Shown in pieces: positions 1 to 6,407 of a DNA stretch of 13,194 nt. This DNA is from Pseudomonadota bacterium (lineage in GTDB: Bacteria > Pseudomonadota > Alphaproteobacteria > Sphingomonadales > Sphingomonadaceae), in contig JAKOWQ010000295.1 in NCBI GenBank assembly GCA_029781465.1, positions 1-13,194 on the forward strand, given 5' to 3'. The position numbers and the translations under genes were made by a program. The notes below the pieces were generated by a model that saw nothing but the letters and a program-made list of their open reading frames with translations, ran no database searches and was not told the DNA's origin. Position 1 is the stretch's first letter, and every line of letters starts with the position of its first letter.

Positions 1-1
1 G

Positions 2-154
2 GTTCCGGCCTTCTTCGGCCAGGTCAAATGCGTGCTCGACCAGTGGTTCGACAGCCACCTGATCGCGGTTTACGATGAAATGCTGACCCTGGTGAACCTC
101 AAGCGCGACCAGCGCCCCTCGCGCGCGCCATCCGGCGTTCAAAGCCCCGAATAG
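2..154 (+). CDS. C-terminal fragment of an unrecognised protein
   Basis: An open frame enters from the left edge and ends at TAG 152-154, giving about 50 residues. The fragment has an aromatic/hydrophobic stretch (FFGQVKCVLDQWFDSHLIAVYDEML) that could be amphipathic helix, then a basic, Pro/Ser-rich tail (KRDQRPSRAPSG) typical of a disordered C terminus. I do not recognise a family and assign no function. The stop lies inside the last codons of the convergent hydrolase gene, so the two genes overlap tail to tail by 16 nt. It is judged coding because the frame is open from the edge, its composition looks like real protein, and it ends where the neighbour ends. It could still be a chance open frame. 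Confidence 0.5.
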   Translation, partial: VPAFFGQVKCVLDQWFDSHLIAVYDEMLTLVNLKRDQRPSRAPSGVQSPE

Positions 155-1014
155 AGCGCCAGCAGACGGGCCCAGGCCCGATCAGCCTCGGCCTGGTCAT
201 AGACCGGCGCATCGAGCGTGCACCAGCCGTGATCGGCGTTGTAGACCGCGATCTCCGCCGGCCGCCCGGCGGCATCTGCGGCAGCGCGCAGCGCATCCTT
301 GTCCCCGGGTGAGCGGGCATCGTCGTTGCGGGCAATCGCGATCAGAAAGCTCGCCCGGGTCTGGGCAAGCAGCCGGTGCGGGCTGTCGGGCGCTTCGCTG
401 ACCAGGCCCCCGCCGTGGAACGATCCCACCGCCTTCACCCGCCCGGGCGCGGCAACCGCCGTGCGGATCGCGAAGGAGCCGGTCTGGCAATAGCCCTGGC
501 TGCCGATCCCGCGCGCGCGGTCGACCTCCTTGCGCGTGTCGAGCCAGGCCACGAAGGCTGCGGCATCGCGCAGGGTTCCCGCCGAATCGAGCCGGGCGAT
601 CATCGGCTTGAGTCTGGCCTGGCCTTCGGGGGTGCGCCATTCGGCCATGGTTGCCAGGATCGGCGCCCTGGCCGAACGGTAATAGTGATTGACCACCAGC
701 ACCGCATAGCCCGCGCTGGCCAGCCGCCGGGCCATTTCCTTGTAGGCATCGCGCAGACCCGCGATGTCGGGCCACATGATCACACCGGGATGGCGGCCCT
801 TGGCGGGGCGGACGAAGAAGGCGTCGGCCTTGCCATCGGGTGTGGCAATGGTTTCCTCGCTTTCGACAAGTCCGGCATTGCCCTTGGCTCCGCCCTCACC
901 TGTGGCGCAGGCGGTCAGTACGCCCGCCGCACCGATGGCGGCGAATTCGCGCCGGCTCAGACCCTTGCGGGCGAGCGCCCGGTCTTCTTCGATGGCGGTA
1001 AGATCGTCGCACAT
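139..1014 (-). CDS. Tat-exported dienelactone hydrolase family lipoprotein
   Basis: This 291-residue alpha/beta hydrolase resembles the dienelactone hydrolase family (PF01738), whose members hydrolyse lactone or ester bonds using a Cys-Asp-His triad. Candidate triad residues are Cys176 in GYCQTG, Asp231 or Asp232 in RNDDARSPGD, and His262 in ADHGWC. The usual motif is GxCxGG, so Thr178 replaces a glycine here. The N terminus carries a twin-arginine motif (SRREFAA, residues 20-26), a short hydrophobic stretch and a lipobox LTAC ending at Cys36. It is therefore probably exported folded and lipid-anchored, unlike classical cytosolic DLH. The ATG at 1014 was chosen because AAAGGAGA sits 7 nt upstream and the Tat motif follows. 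Longer in-frame starts reaching 1296 would run into the divergent dehydrogenase. It diverges from the PQQ dehydrogenase with 172 nt between starts. Substrate unknown; family call fairly sure. Confidence 0.87.
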   Translation of the reverse strand: MCDDLTAIEEDRALARKGLSRREFAAIGAAGVLTACATGEGGAKGNAGLVESEETIATPDGKADAFFVRPAKGRHPGVIMWPDIAGLRDAYKEMARRLASAGYAVLVVNHYYRSARAPILATMAEWRTPEGQARLKPMIARLDSAGTLRDAAAFVAWLDTRKEVDRARGIGSQGYCQTGSFAIRTAVAAPGRVKAVGSFHGGGLVSEAPDSPHRLLAQTRASFLIAIARNDDARSPGDKDALRAAADAAGRPAEIAVYNADHGWCTLDAPVYDQAEADRAWARLLALYSGL

Positions 1015-1020
1015 TGCGGG

Positions 1021-1028
1021 TCTCCTTT
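1021..1028 (-). promoter_or_regulatory. Ribosome binding site fixing the hydrolase start
   Basis: Read on the minus strand this is AAAGGAGA, 7 nt before the ATG at 1014. It settles the start at the short Tat signal form rather than at in-frame codons further upstream. Confidence 0.75.
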
Positions 1029-1171
1029 GCCGGGGAGGATAGACCGCGGCGTAGCGGAGTCCAGTCGCGCAGGACAAATCGCGATTGGTTGCAAATATGG
1101 ACTCGATTCCCCGCGCCGCAGCGGGCAAGGTGCCGAACGAGGATCCAAGCCGCCGAAACAGGCGGCAGTAC

Positions 1172-1179
1172 AAAGGAGA
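1172..1179 (+). promoter_or_regulatory. Ribosome binding site fixing the GTG start of the PQQ dehydrogenase
   Basis: AAAGGAGA lies 7 nt before GTG 1187. The GTG start gives a compact lipoprotein signal (VKRLRVIALAALIPLAAC). The in-frame ATGs at 1085 and 1097 would add a charged N-terminal extension and bury the signal. Confidence 0.75.
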
Positions 1180-1186
1180 GGGACGC

Positions 1187-3301
1187 GTGAAGCGACTGAG
1201 GGTAATTGCGCTTGCTGCACTGATTCCGCTGGCCGCCTGCGGCAAGCAGGCTTCGCCGCCGGTAACCGAGGGCGTAACCGATGCCCTGATCGCCAATCCG
1301 CCCGAAGGCGAATGGCTGACCTATGGCGGCACCTACAACGAGCAGCGCTTCTCTCCCCTCACCCAGATCACCGACCAGAACGTCGGCCAGCTGGGCCTGG
1401 CCTGGAGCCACGATCTGGAAACCGCGCGCGGCCAGGAAGCCACGCCGCTGATGCACGATGGGGTGCTCTACGTCTCCACCGCCTGGTCGCTGGTCAAGGC
1501 TTTCGACGCCAGGACCGGGGCGCTGAAATGGGAATACGATCCCAAGGTTCCCCGCGATACGCTGGTTCGCGCCTGCTGCGACGCAGTTAACCGCGGGGTC
1601 GCGCTCTATGGCGACAAGGTCTACGTCGCCGCGCTCGACGGGCGGCTGATCGCGCTCGATCAGAAGACCGGCAAAGTTGTGTTTGAAAAGGTCGTGGTGC
1701 CCGACCAGCAGAACTATACCATCACCGGCGCCCCGCGCGTGGTGAAGGGCAAGATCCTGATCGGCGCGGGTGGCGCGGAATACAAGGCGCGCGGCTATCT
1801 TGCCGCCTACGATGCCCAGACCGGCGCCGAGTTGTGGAAGTTTCACACTGTGCCCGGAAATCCGGCCGACGGGTTCGAGAACAAGGCAATGGAGGAAGCC
1901 GCCAAGACCTGGGGCGATTCCAAATGGTGGGAACTGGGCGGCGGCGGAACGGTGTGGGATTCGATCACTTACGATCCCGCCACCAACCTGGTGTTCTTCG
2001 GCACGGGCAATGCAGAGCCGTGGAATCCGGCCGCCAACGGCCGCGCCGGGGACAGCCTCTATACCTCTTCGATCGTCGCGGTGAATGCCGATACCGGCGA
2101 ATACGCCTGGCACTTCCAGGAAACCCCGGAAGACCGCTGGGACTTCGATTCCGATGCGCAGATCACCGTCGGCGATATCGAGGTTAACGGGCAGAGCCAG
2201 CACGTGGTGATGCACGCGCCCAAGAACGGCTATTTCTATGTGCTTGATGCCAAGACCGGTCAGTTCCTCTCGGCGGGCAGCTTTGCGCCGCAGAACTGGA
2301 CCACGGGCATCGATGCCAAGACCGGGCGCCCGGCGATCAACCCCGAGGCAATGTACGAAAAGACCGGCAAGCCCTTCGTGGTCGCGCCCGGCGCGATCGG
2401 CGCGCATTCGTGGCAGCCGATGAGCTTCAGCCCCAAGACCGGACTGATGTACATCCCCGCCAACCAGGCCGCCTTCCCCTATGCCGCAGCCAAGGACTGG
2501 AAGGCGAGCGGGATCGGCTTCCAGACCGGGACCGACGGCGCTGCGGTTGCCATGCCGGCCGACAAGACGATCCGCGAAGGCGCGCGCGCGGCGACAACCG
2601 GCGCGCTGCTCGCCTGGGATCCGGTCAAGCAGAAGGCTGCCTGGTCGGTCCCGCAGACCGGACCGTGGAACGGCGGCACGCTTTCCACTGCGGGCAATCT
2701 GGTGTTCCAGGGCAATGCCGACGGCGATTTCATCGCCTATGCGGCCGACAGCGGCAAGAAGCTGTGGACGTTCCACGCCCAGACCGGGGTGATCGCCGCG
2801 CCGATGACCTATAGCATCGACGGCGAGCAATATGTCGCGATCCTGGCCGGCTGGGGCGGGGTCTGGGACGTCGCAACCGGCGTGGTGGCCGACAAATCCA
2901 AGGCCTCGCGCAACATCAGTCGTCTGCTGGTGTTCAAGATCGGCGGCACGGGCCAGCTACCGCCCGCCCCGCCGCTCGACCGGCTGCCGATCGATCCGCC
3001 CGCCTTCATCGGCACCGCCGAACAGGCCGCGCGCGGGGCCAATCACTTTGGTCGCTATTGCGCGGTGTGCCACGGCGACGCGGCGATCGGCGGGACGCTC
3101 AATCCCGATCTGCGCCGCTCGGTCTATATCAACGCACCCGACGGGATCCGCACCGTGGTGATCGACGGGGTGCTGATGCAGGGCGAACACCCCAAGGGCA
3201 TGGTCTCGTTCAAGTCCGCGCTCAGGCCGGAAGATGTCGAGGACATCCGCCAGTATCTGATCAAGCGCGCCAACGAGGACAAGGCGCTGGGCGACAAGTA
3301 G
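1187..3301 (+). CDS. Quinohemoprotein (PQQ/haem c) alcohol dehydrogenase, lipoprotein
   Basis: This 704-residue type II PQQ-dependent alcohol dehydrogenase would oxidise alcohols to aldehydes in the periplasm, passing electrons from PQQ through haem c. Residues 1-18 are a lipoprotein signal (LAAC, Cys18). Residues about 35-585 form the eight-bladed propeller: vicinal Cys130-Cys131, metal ligand Glu198 (GGAEYKARG), GGGGTVWDSITYDP at 251-264, metal ligand Asn275, catalytic Asp319 and PQQ-contacting Lys346 (HAPKNG). The C-terminal cytochrome c domain has CAVCH at 625-629 and a likely axial Met672 (KGM). Asp321, two residues after the catalytic Asp (WDFD), sits where calcium-type quinohemoproteins usually have Thr or Ser. 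An Asp there marks lanthanide-dependent XoxF/ExaF-type enzymes. No PQQ biosynthesis or electron-acceptor genes are nearby. The family is certain; substrate and metal are inferred. Confidence 0.95.
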   Translation: MKRLRVIALAALIPLAACGKQASPPVTEGVTDALIANPPEGEWLTYGGTYNEQRFSPLTQITDQNVGQLGLAWSHDLETARGQEATPLMHDGVLYVSTAWSLVKAFDARTGALKWEYDPKVPRDTLVRACCDAVNRGVALYGDKVYVAALDGRLIALDQKTGKVVFEKVVVPDQQNYTITGAPRVVKGKILIGAGGAEYKARGYLAAYDAQTGAELWKFHTVPGNPADGFENKAMEEAAKTWGDSKWWELGGGGTVWDSITYDPATNLVFFGTGNAEPWNPAANGRAGDSLYTSSIVAVNADTGEYAWHFQETPEDRWDFDSDAQITVGDIEVNGQSQHVVMHAPKNGYFYVLDAKTGQFLSAGSFAPQNWTTGIDAKTGRPAINPEAMYEKTGKPFVVAPGAIGAHSWQPMSFSPKTGLMYIPANQAAFPYAAAKDWKASGIGFQTGTDGAAVAMPADKTIREGARAATTGALLAWDPVKQKAAWSVPQTGPWNGGTLSTAGNLVFQGNADGDFIAYAADSGKKLWTFHAQTGVIAAPMTYSIDGEQYVAILAGWGGVWDVATGVVADKSKASRNISRLLVFKIGGTGQLPPAPPLDRLPIDPPAFIGTAEQAARGANHFGRYCAVCHGDAAIGGTLNPDLRRSVYINAPDGIRTVVIDGVLMQGEHPKGMVSFKSALRPEDVEDIRQYLIKRANEDKALGDK

Positions 3302-3308
3302 GCTTGCG

Positions 3309-3338
3309 GCTTCCGTCCCGCCCGCGCGGGACGGAAGC
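3309..3338 (+). terminator. 13-bp hairpin downstream of the PQQ dehydrogenase
   Basis: Bases 3309-3321 pair perfectly with 3326-3338 around a 4-nt loop (3322-3325), starting 8 nt after the dehydrogenase stop. Stem and position fit a transcription terminator or mRNA 3'-end stabiliser. No T-tract follows (next bases GCTTCCATTG), so intrinsic termination may be weak. The 3' arm is shared with the adjacent palindrome at 3333-3344. Confidence 0.5.
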
Positions 3339-3345
3339 GCTTCCA
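3332..3345. promoter_or_regulatory. Candidate LacI-family operator upstream of the cupin gene
   Basis: GGAAGCGCTTCC at 3333-3344 is a perfect 12-bp palindrome with a central CpG. It fits the LacI/GalR-family operator pattern (nGnAArCGyTTnCn). Its centre is 60 bp before the cupin-gene ATG, a usual place for repression. LacI-family regulators commonly control TonB/glycoside-hydrolase loci in this bacterial group. No lacI-like gene is in the window, so the binding protein is unknown. It may instead be just an extension of the adjacent hairpin. Confidence 0.45.
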
Positions 3346-3382
3346 TTGCAGCGGTCGGCATGACATAGCAGCGGCTTCGGCG

Positions 3383-3390
3383 GGAGGAGG
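3383..3390 (+). promoter_or_regulatory. Ribosome binding site of the cupin gene
   Basis: GGAGGAGG ends 8 nt before ATG 3399 and 5 nt before an in-frame GTG at 3396. The spacing favours the ATG. Confidence 0.6.
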
Positions 3391-3398
3391 CCGGCGTG

Positions 3399-4397
3399 AT
3401 GGTCAGTGCCATGCGACAGTTCGACGCTGCCAGCGTGCCAGATCCTGCCGAACTGATCGCTTCGCAAGAGCCGTTTGCCCTGCGCGGGGTTGCCTCGCAC
3501 TGGCCGGTAGTAATCGCAGCCAGGAACGGGCCGCAGGCCGCGCTCGACTATCTGGATCAATGCCTCGGGGATCACCCGATCGAGTTTGCGCTGGCTCCGC
3601 CCTCCGAAGGCGGAAGATTTCACTACAATCAGACCATGACCGGATTCAATTTCGAGCGGCGGCGCACCACGCCGCGCGCTCTGGCCGCAATGCTGCGCAC
3701 CGCCATGGCCGATCCCGCGCCGCCGGCGATTGCCGGTCAGGGGATCCTGGCCGAGCAGGCCGCGCCGCGTTTTGTCGCCGAAAATCCGCTGCCCTTGCGA
3801 CCAGGGGCGGGGGAGGCGCGGCTCTGGCTGTGCAACCGGGCCCGCGTGGCGGCGCATTCGGATCCGGCGGGCAATATCGCTTATTGCGCTGCGGGACGAC
3901 GCCGCTTCACGCTGTTCCCGCCCGAGCAGCTGGGCAACCTGTACCTTGGCCCCTTCGATCCGACGCCGGGGGGCACTCCGATCGCGATGACCGATCCGCT
4001 CGAGCCCGATTTCGAGCGCTTTCCCCGCTTCGCCGAAGCAATGGATAGCGCTCTGGATGTCTTGCTCGAACCCGGTGATGCCGTTTTTGTTCCCTATGGC
4101 TGGTATCACCATGTCGAGGCGCTCGACCCGGTGTCGCTGCTCGTCAATTACTGGTGGCTCGAACCCGAGACGGGGGGAGGATCGCCCTGGGAAGCCATGC
4201 TCCACGGGATGATGGCGCTGCGCTCGATGTCGCCCGCGGCCAGAAGGCACTGGATGGCGATGTTCCGCCACTACGTGTTCGAAGAACAGGGCCATGCCGG
4301 GGCGCACCTGCCACCCCACGCCCGCGGTGTGCTCGACGCCCGCGCGCCGCAGGATTTGCAGGCGATGCGCGCCGCCCTGAAACGAAACCTGGAGTAG
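3399..4397 (+). CDS. Cupin-like (cupin_8/JmjC-type) putative Fe(II)/2-oxoglutarate oxygenase
   Basis: The 332-residue product resembles the cupin_8 (JmjC-like) family, whose characterised members are iron/2-oxoglutarate hydroxylases, often acting on proteins. Metal ligands can be proposed: His153 and Asp155 in AAHSDPAGN, and His237 or His238 in the YGWYHHVEAL strand. Between them lie typical double-stranded beta-helix elements, with GRRRFTLFPPEQ at 166-177 and LEPGDAVFVP at 223-232. There is no signal peptide, so it is probably cytoplasmic. It faces a tryptophan-halogenase-family gene only 7 nt away on the opposite strand. Cupin-like and halogenase genes often sit together in Sphingomonadales and Caulobacterales glycan loci, suggesting a shared but unknown substrate. 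The candidate operator at 3332-3345 suggests sugar-responsive control. Catalytic activity and substrate are inferred. Confidence 0.82.
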   Translation: MVSAMRQFDAASVPDPAELIASQEPFALRGVASHWPVVIAARNGPQAALDYLDQCLGDHPIEFALAPPSEGGRFHYNQTMTGFNFERRRTTPRALAAMLRTAMADPAPPAIAGQGILAEQAAPRFVAENPLPLRPGAGEARLWLCNRARVAAHSDPAGNIAYCAAGRRRFTLFPPEQLGNLYLGPFDPTPGGTPIAMTDPLEPDFERFPRFAEAMDSALDVLLEPGDAVFVPYGWYHHVEALDPVSLLVNYWWLEPETGGGSPWEAMLHGMMALRSMSPAARRHWMAMFRHYVFEEQGHAGAHLPPHARGVLDARAPQDLQAMRAALKRNLE

Positions 4398-4404
4398 TTT
4401 CCCG

Positions 4405-5913
4405 CTACATCATTTTCGGCGCAGCACAGTGCGCGGCAACGAAATCGGCATGGGTCTGCATCTGTCCCACACAAGTGCGGATCACCCCCGAAATCCCGTT
4501 GAGGTGCTTCATCACCGCTTCGTCGCTCTTGGCATCGACCCGGGGATCGTAGCCGCGCGGGATCATCCCCTGGCCGATGAACACCTGGATCCAGCTTTCG
4601 TGCGAAAACAGCCCGTGGTTTTCCTTGAAGACGCGGCCATTGGCCATCCACAGGTCGATCTTGTGCTGGAGCGGCTCGGGCACCTCCATGGTCCGGCAAT
4701 AGTTCCAGAACGGGGTGTCGTCGCGCTCGGTCGCCTTGTAGTGGAGGATGATGAAATCGCGGATCCGCTCGTATTCGATGTCGGTCTGGCGGTTGAACTC
4801 GGCGATGTTGGCCGGATCGAACGACATGTCGGGAAAGAAGCGCATCAGCCGAAGCAGCCCCGACTGGACCAGATGCAGACTGGTCGATTCGAGTGGCTCG
4901 AGGAAACCCCCGGCCAGCCCCACCGCGACGCAGTTCTTGTTCCACAGCTTGGTGCGCTTGCCGGCCTTGAAGCGCACCTGCAGCGGATCGGCCATCGCCT
5001 CGCCATCGAGGTTGCCGAGCAGGATCGACGCGGCCTCGTCATCGGAGATGAAATCCTTGGCATAGACGTGGCCGTTGCCGGTGCGGTGCTGCAAGGGAAT
5101 GCGCCACTGCCAGCCCGAACCGTGCGCGATCGAGCGGGTGTAGGGGGTGAAGTTCTCCGAGCGGGTGCAGGGCACCGCCAGCGCGCTGTCGCACGGCAGC
5201 CAGTGCGACCAGTCAACAAACCCGGTCTTGAGCGCGCCTTCGATCAGCAGACCGCGAAAGCCCGAGCAATCGAGGAACAGATCGGCCTCGAGCACCTGCC
5301 CGTCGGCGAGCTGGACCGATTCGATGAACCCGTCCTCGCCGCGCAGCTTGACGTCGACCACCTTGCCTTCGACCCGCCTGACCCCGCGTTCCTGCGCATA
5401 GCCCGAGAGGAACTTGGCAAACAGCGAGGCATCGAGGTGAAAGGCATAGGCGATATGGCCCAGCGGGCTGTTCGGCTTGTCGCGGTGCGAGCGGGTAAAA
5501 CGGTTCGCAAGCGAAGCGGCAGTATTGATCGAAAAGTCGTCGAAAGAATCGGTCAGCCCCATCTGCCGCGCCTTGAGCCAGAGCTGATGGGTTGCCAGCA
5601 TCCCCAGGTTGTGCCCGATCACGCCAAAGCCGTGGATGTATTTGGCGCCGATCCGATCCCAGTTTTCGAACTGGATTCCCAGCTTGAAGCTGGCCTGGGT
5701 AAGGCGGATAAAATCATCTTCTCTGAGCTGAAGATGGTCCAGGAATTTCTTGATCGGCGGGATCGTCGCTTCGCCCACCCCGATCGTGCCGATCTCTGAG
5801 GATTCGACCAGGGTGATCTCGAACATGCCCTCAAACACCTTCGCCAGCAGGGCCGCACTCATCCAGCCCGACGAGCCGCCGCCGACGATCAGAATACGGC
5901 GCAAGGGTTTCAT
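4405..5913 (-). CDS. Flavin-dependent tryptophan halogenase family protein (complete)
   Basis: This 502-residue protein has the landmarks of the tryptophan halogenase family (PF04820), which uses FADH2, O2 and halide to make hypohalous acid and halogenate an aromatic substrate. The FAD motif GGGSSG is at 11-16. Lys77 (ASFKLGIQFENW) corresponds to the catalytic Lys79 of PrnA. WQWRIP at 268-273 matches the family WxWxIP signature. Glu342-Ser343 in EPLESTS match PrnA Glu346-Ser347. Length is close to the usual 510-540. The tail ends THADFVAAHC (487-496), shared with the second halogenase. The ATG at 5913 has GGAGG 7 nt upstream. It is convergent with the cupin gene and needs a flavin reductase not found here. 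Homologues in glycan loci of related bacteria mostly lack a proven natural substrate, so free tryptophan should not be assumed. Confidence 0.93.
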   Translation of the reverse strand: MKPLRRILIVGGGSSGWMSAALLAKVFEGMFEITLVESSEIGTIGVGEATIPPIKKFLDHLQLREDDFIRLTQASFKLGIQFENWDRIGAKYIHGFGVIGHNLGMLATHQLWLKARQMGLTDSFDDFSINTAASLANRFTRSHRDKPNSPLGHIAYAFHLDASLFAKFLSGYAQERGVRRVEGKVVDVKLRGEDGFIESVQLADGQVLEADLFLDCSGFRGLLIEGALKTGFVDWSHWLPCDSALAVPCTRSENFTPYTRSIAHGSGWQWRIPLQHRTGNGHVYAKDFISDDEAASILLGNLDGEAMADPLQVRFKAGKRTKLWNKNCVAVGLAGGFLEPLESTSLHLVQSGLLRLMRFFPDMSFDPANIAEFNRQTDIEYERIRDFIILHYKATERDDTPFWNYCRTMEVPEPLQHKIDLWMANGRVFKENHGLFSHESWIQVFIGQGMIPRGYDPRVDAKSDEAVMKHLNGISGVIRTCVGQMQTHADFVAAHCAAPKMM

Positions 5914-6058
5914 TTCGTGTCCTCCACTGGCGGGGCCACGGCACGCAGGGCCACGCGCCGTTCAGCGCCAGCGACTACGTGCAACCCCCTGCCTGGGGCC
6001 ATATGTCAGGATCGGGCGTAGTGCAAATGGCTTTGCCGCCGCGGCGCAGCGCGACCCG
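5914..6058 (-). promoter_or_regulatory. Leader of the halogenase with a weak candidate promoter
   Basis: These 145 nt hold no gene. On the minus strand TTGCAC (6021-6026) and TATGGC (5998-6003) are 17 nt apart, a possible but poor -35/-10 pair about 85 nt before the start. GGAGG (5921-5925) is the ribosome site. No clear terminator follows the upstream small membrane gene, so read-through is possible. Confidence 0.28.
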
Positions 6059-6304
6059 TCAGATCACGAAATCGAGGATCGCGGGCATTGCCTTGCGCCG
6101 CCGGTTGGTGACCATGGTGGTGTGGAGCGTGGCGATCTGGCTTGATCCGGTCTTGACGAACAGGAACGGCAGCAAGCCGTGGATCAGACAGGCGATCCCG
6201 CCAAGGATCATCCGCACCCCAAAGCCCGAGGCCATTGCCAGATGCTCACCATAGCTCTCGCCCACGCTGGCGGGATGGTCGGTGAAAAGCTTGCTGATGG
6301 TCAT
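6059..6304 (-). CDS. DUF6356 family small membrane protein
   Basis: The 81-residue product matches my memory of the DUF6356 family of short alphaproteobacterial proteins, with an N-terminal LFTDHPASVGESYGEH block, one hydrophobic segment and a basic C terminus. Residues about 29-50 (GVRMILGGIACLIHGLLPFLFV) are hydrophobic enough for a membrane segment and include the characteristic HxLLPFLF stretch. TNRRRK near residues 66-71 suggests the C terminus faces the cytoplasm. The ATG at 6304 was chosen because the conserved block starts right after it and GGGAG lies about 8 nt upstream; an in-frame ATG at 6358 would add an unconserved extension. It is divergent from the Lrp-family gene and 145 nt upstream of the halogenase on the same strand. 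Function unknown. Confidence 0.8.
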   Translation of the reverse strand: MTISKLFTDHPASVGESYGEHLAMASGFGVRMILGGIACLIHGLLPFLFVKTGSSQIATLHTTMVTNRRRKAMPAILDFVI

Positions 6305-6407
6305 GGCGTCACTCCCTCGTGCCGCAGGCAGTCTATTGGCAGCGAAGGGTGATTTCATCGCCTAATTTGTGGCCTTTTTATGATTTTGAGGTTATTTTAT
6401 CCCAAGA
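6305..6407. promoter_or_regulatory. Divergent AT-rich intergenic region, DUF6356 gene / lrp-like gene
   Basis: The stretch 6361-6400 is strikingly AT-rich against its surroundings and contains TTTTTATGATTTTGAGGTTATTTTAT. Lrp/AsnC proteins bind AT-rich sites and often autoregulate, so an operator here is plausible. A TATTTT element lies only 9 nt before the lrp-like ATG. The nearest Shine-Dalgarno-like GAGG is 16 nt before it, so translation may be leaderless or weakly initiated. On the minus strand TTGGGA (6399-6404) and ATAAAA (6375-6380), 18 nt apart, are a weak promoter candidate. Confidence 0.4.

Larger units (their letters stand above)
1015..1186. promoter_or_regulatory. Divergent intergenic region, hydrolase / PQQ dehydrogenase
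   Basis: These 172 nt separate two divergent starts and must hold both promoters unless one gene is read through. Seen directly: good Shine-Dalgarno sequences at each end, a 10-bp palindrome AATCGCGATT at 1077-1086, a 5-bp hairpin CCCGC/GCGGG at 1110-1125, and a 6-bp GC hairpin GCCGCC-GAAACA-GGCGGC at 1149-1166, just upstream of the dehydrogenase ribosome site. The hairpin could tune translation, but short GC stems are common in DNA this rich in GC. No -35/-10 pair is convincing on either strand. Confidence 0.4.

Noticed and set aside
1077..1086. Palindrome AATCGCGATT as an operator between the hydrolase and the dehydrogenase
   Set aside because: Only 10 bp, not extendable, no match to a regulator pattern I know, and such short palindromes occur by chance. 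Mentioned only within the intergenic entry.
896..2830. A 644-codon open frame antisense to the PQQ dehydrogenase
   Set aside because: Its protein is low-complexity Gly/Arg/Ala/Val with no recognisable domain, whereas the opposite strand encodes every PQQ and haem motif. Long antisense frames are expected in GC-rich DNA.
4429..5799. A 456-codon open frame antisense to the first halogenase
   Set aside because: It mirrors a gene with complete halogenase motifs. No ribosome site or known fold was seen.
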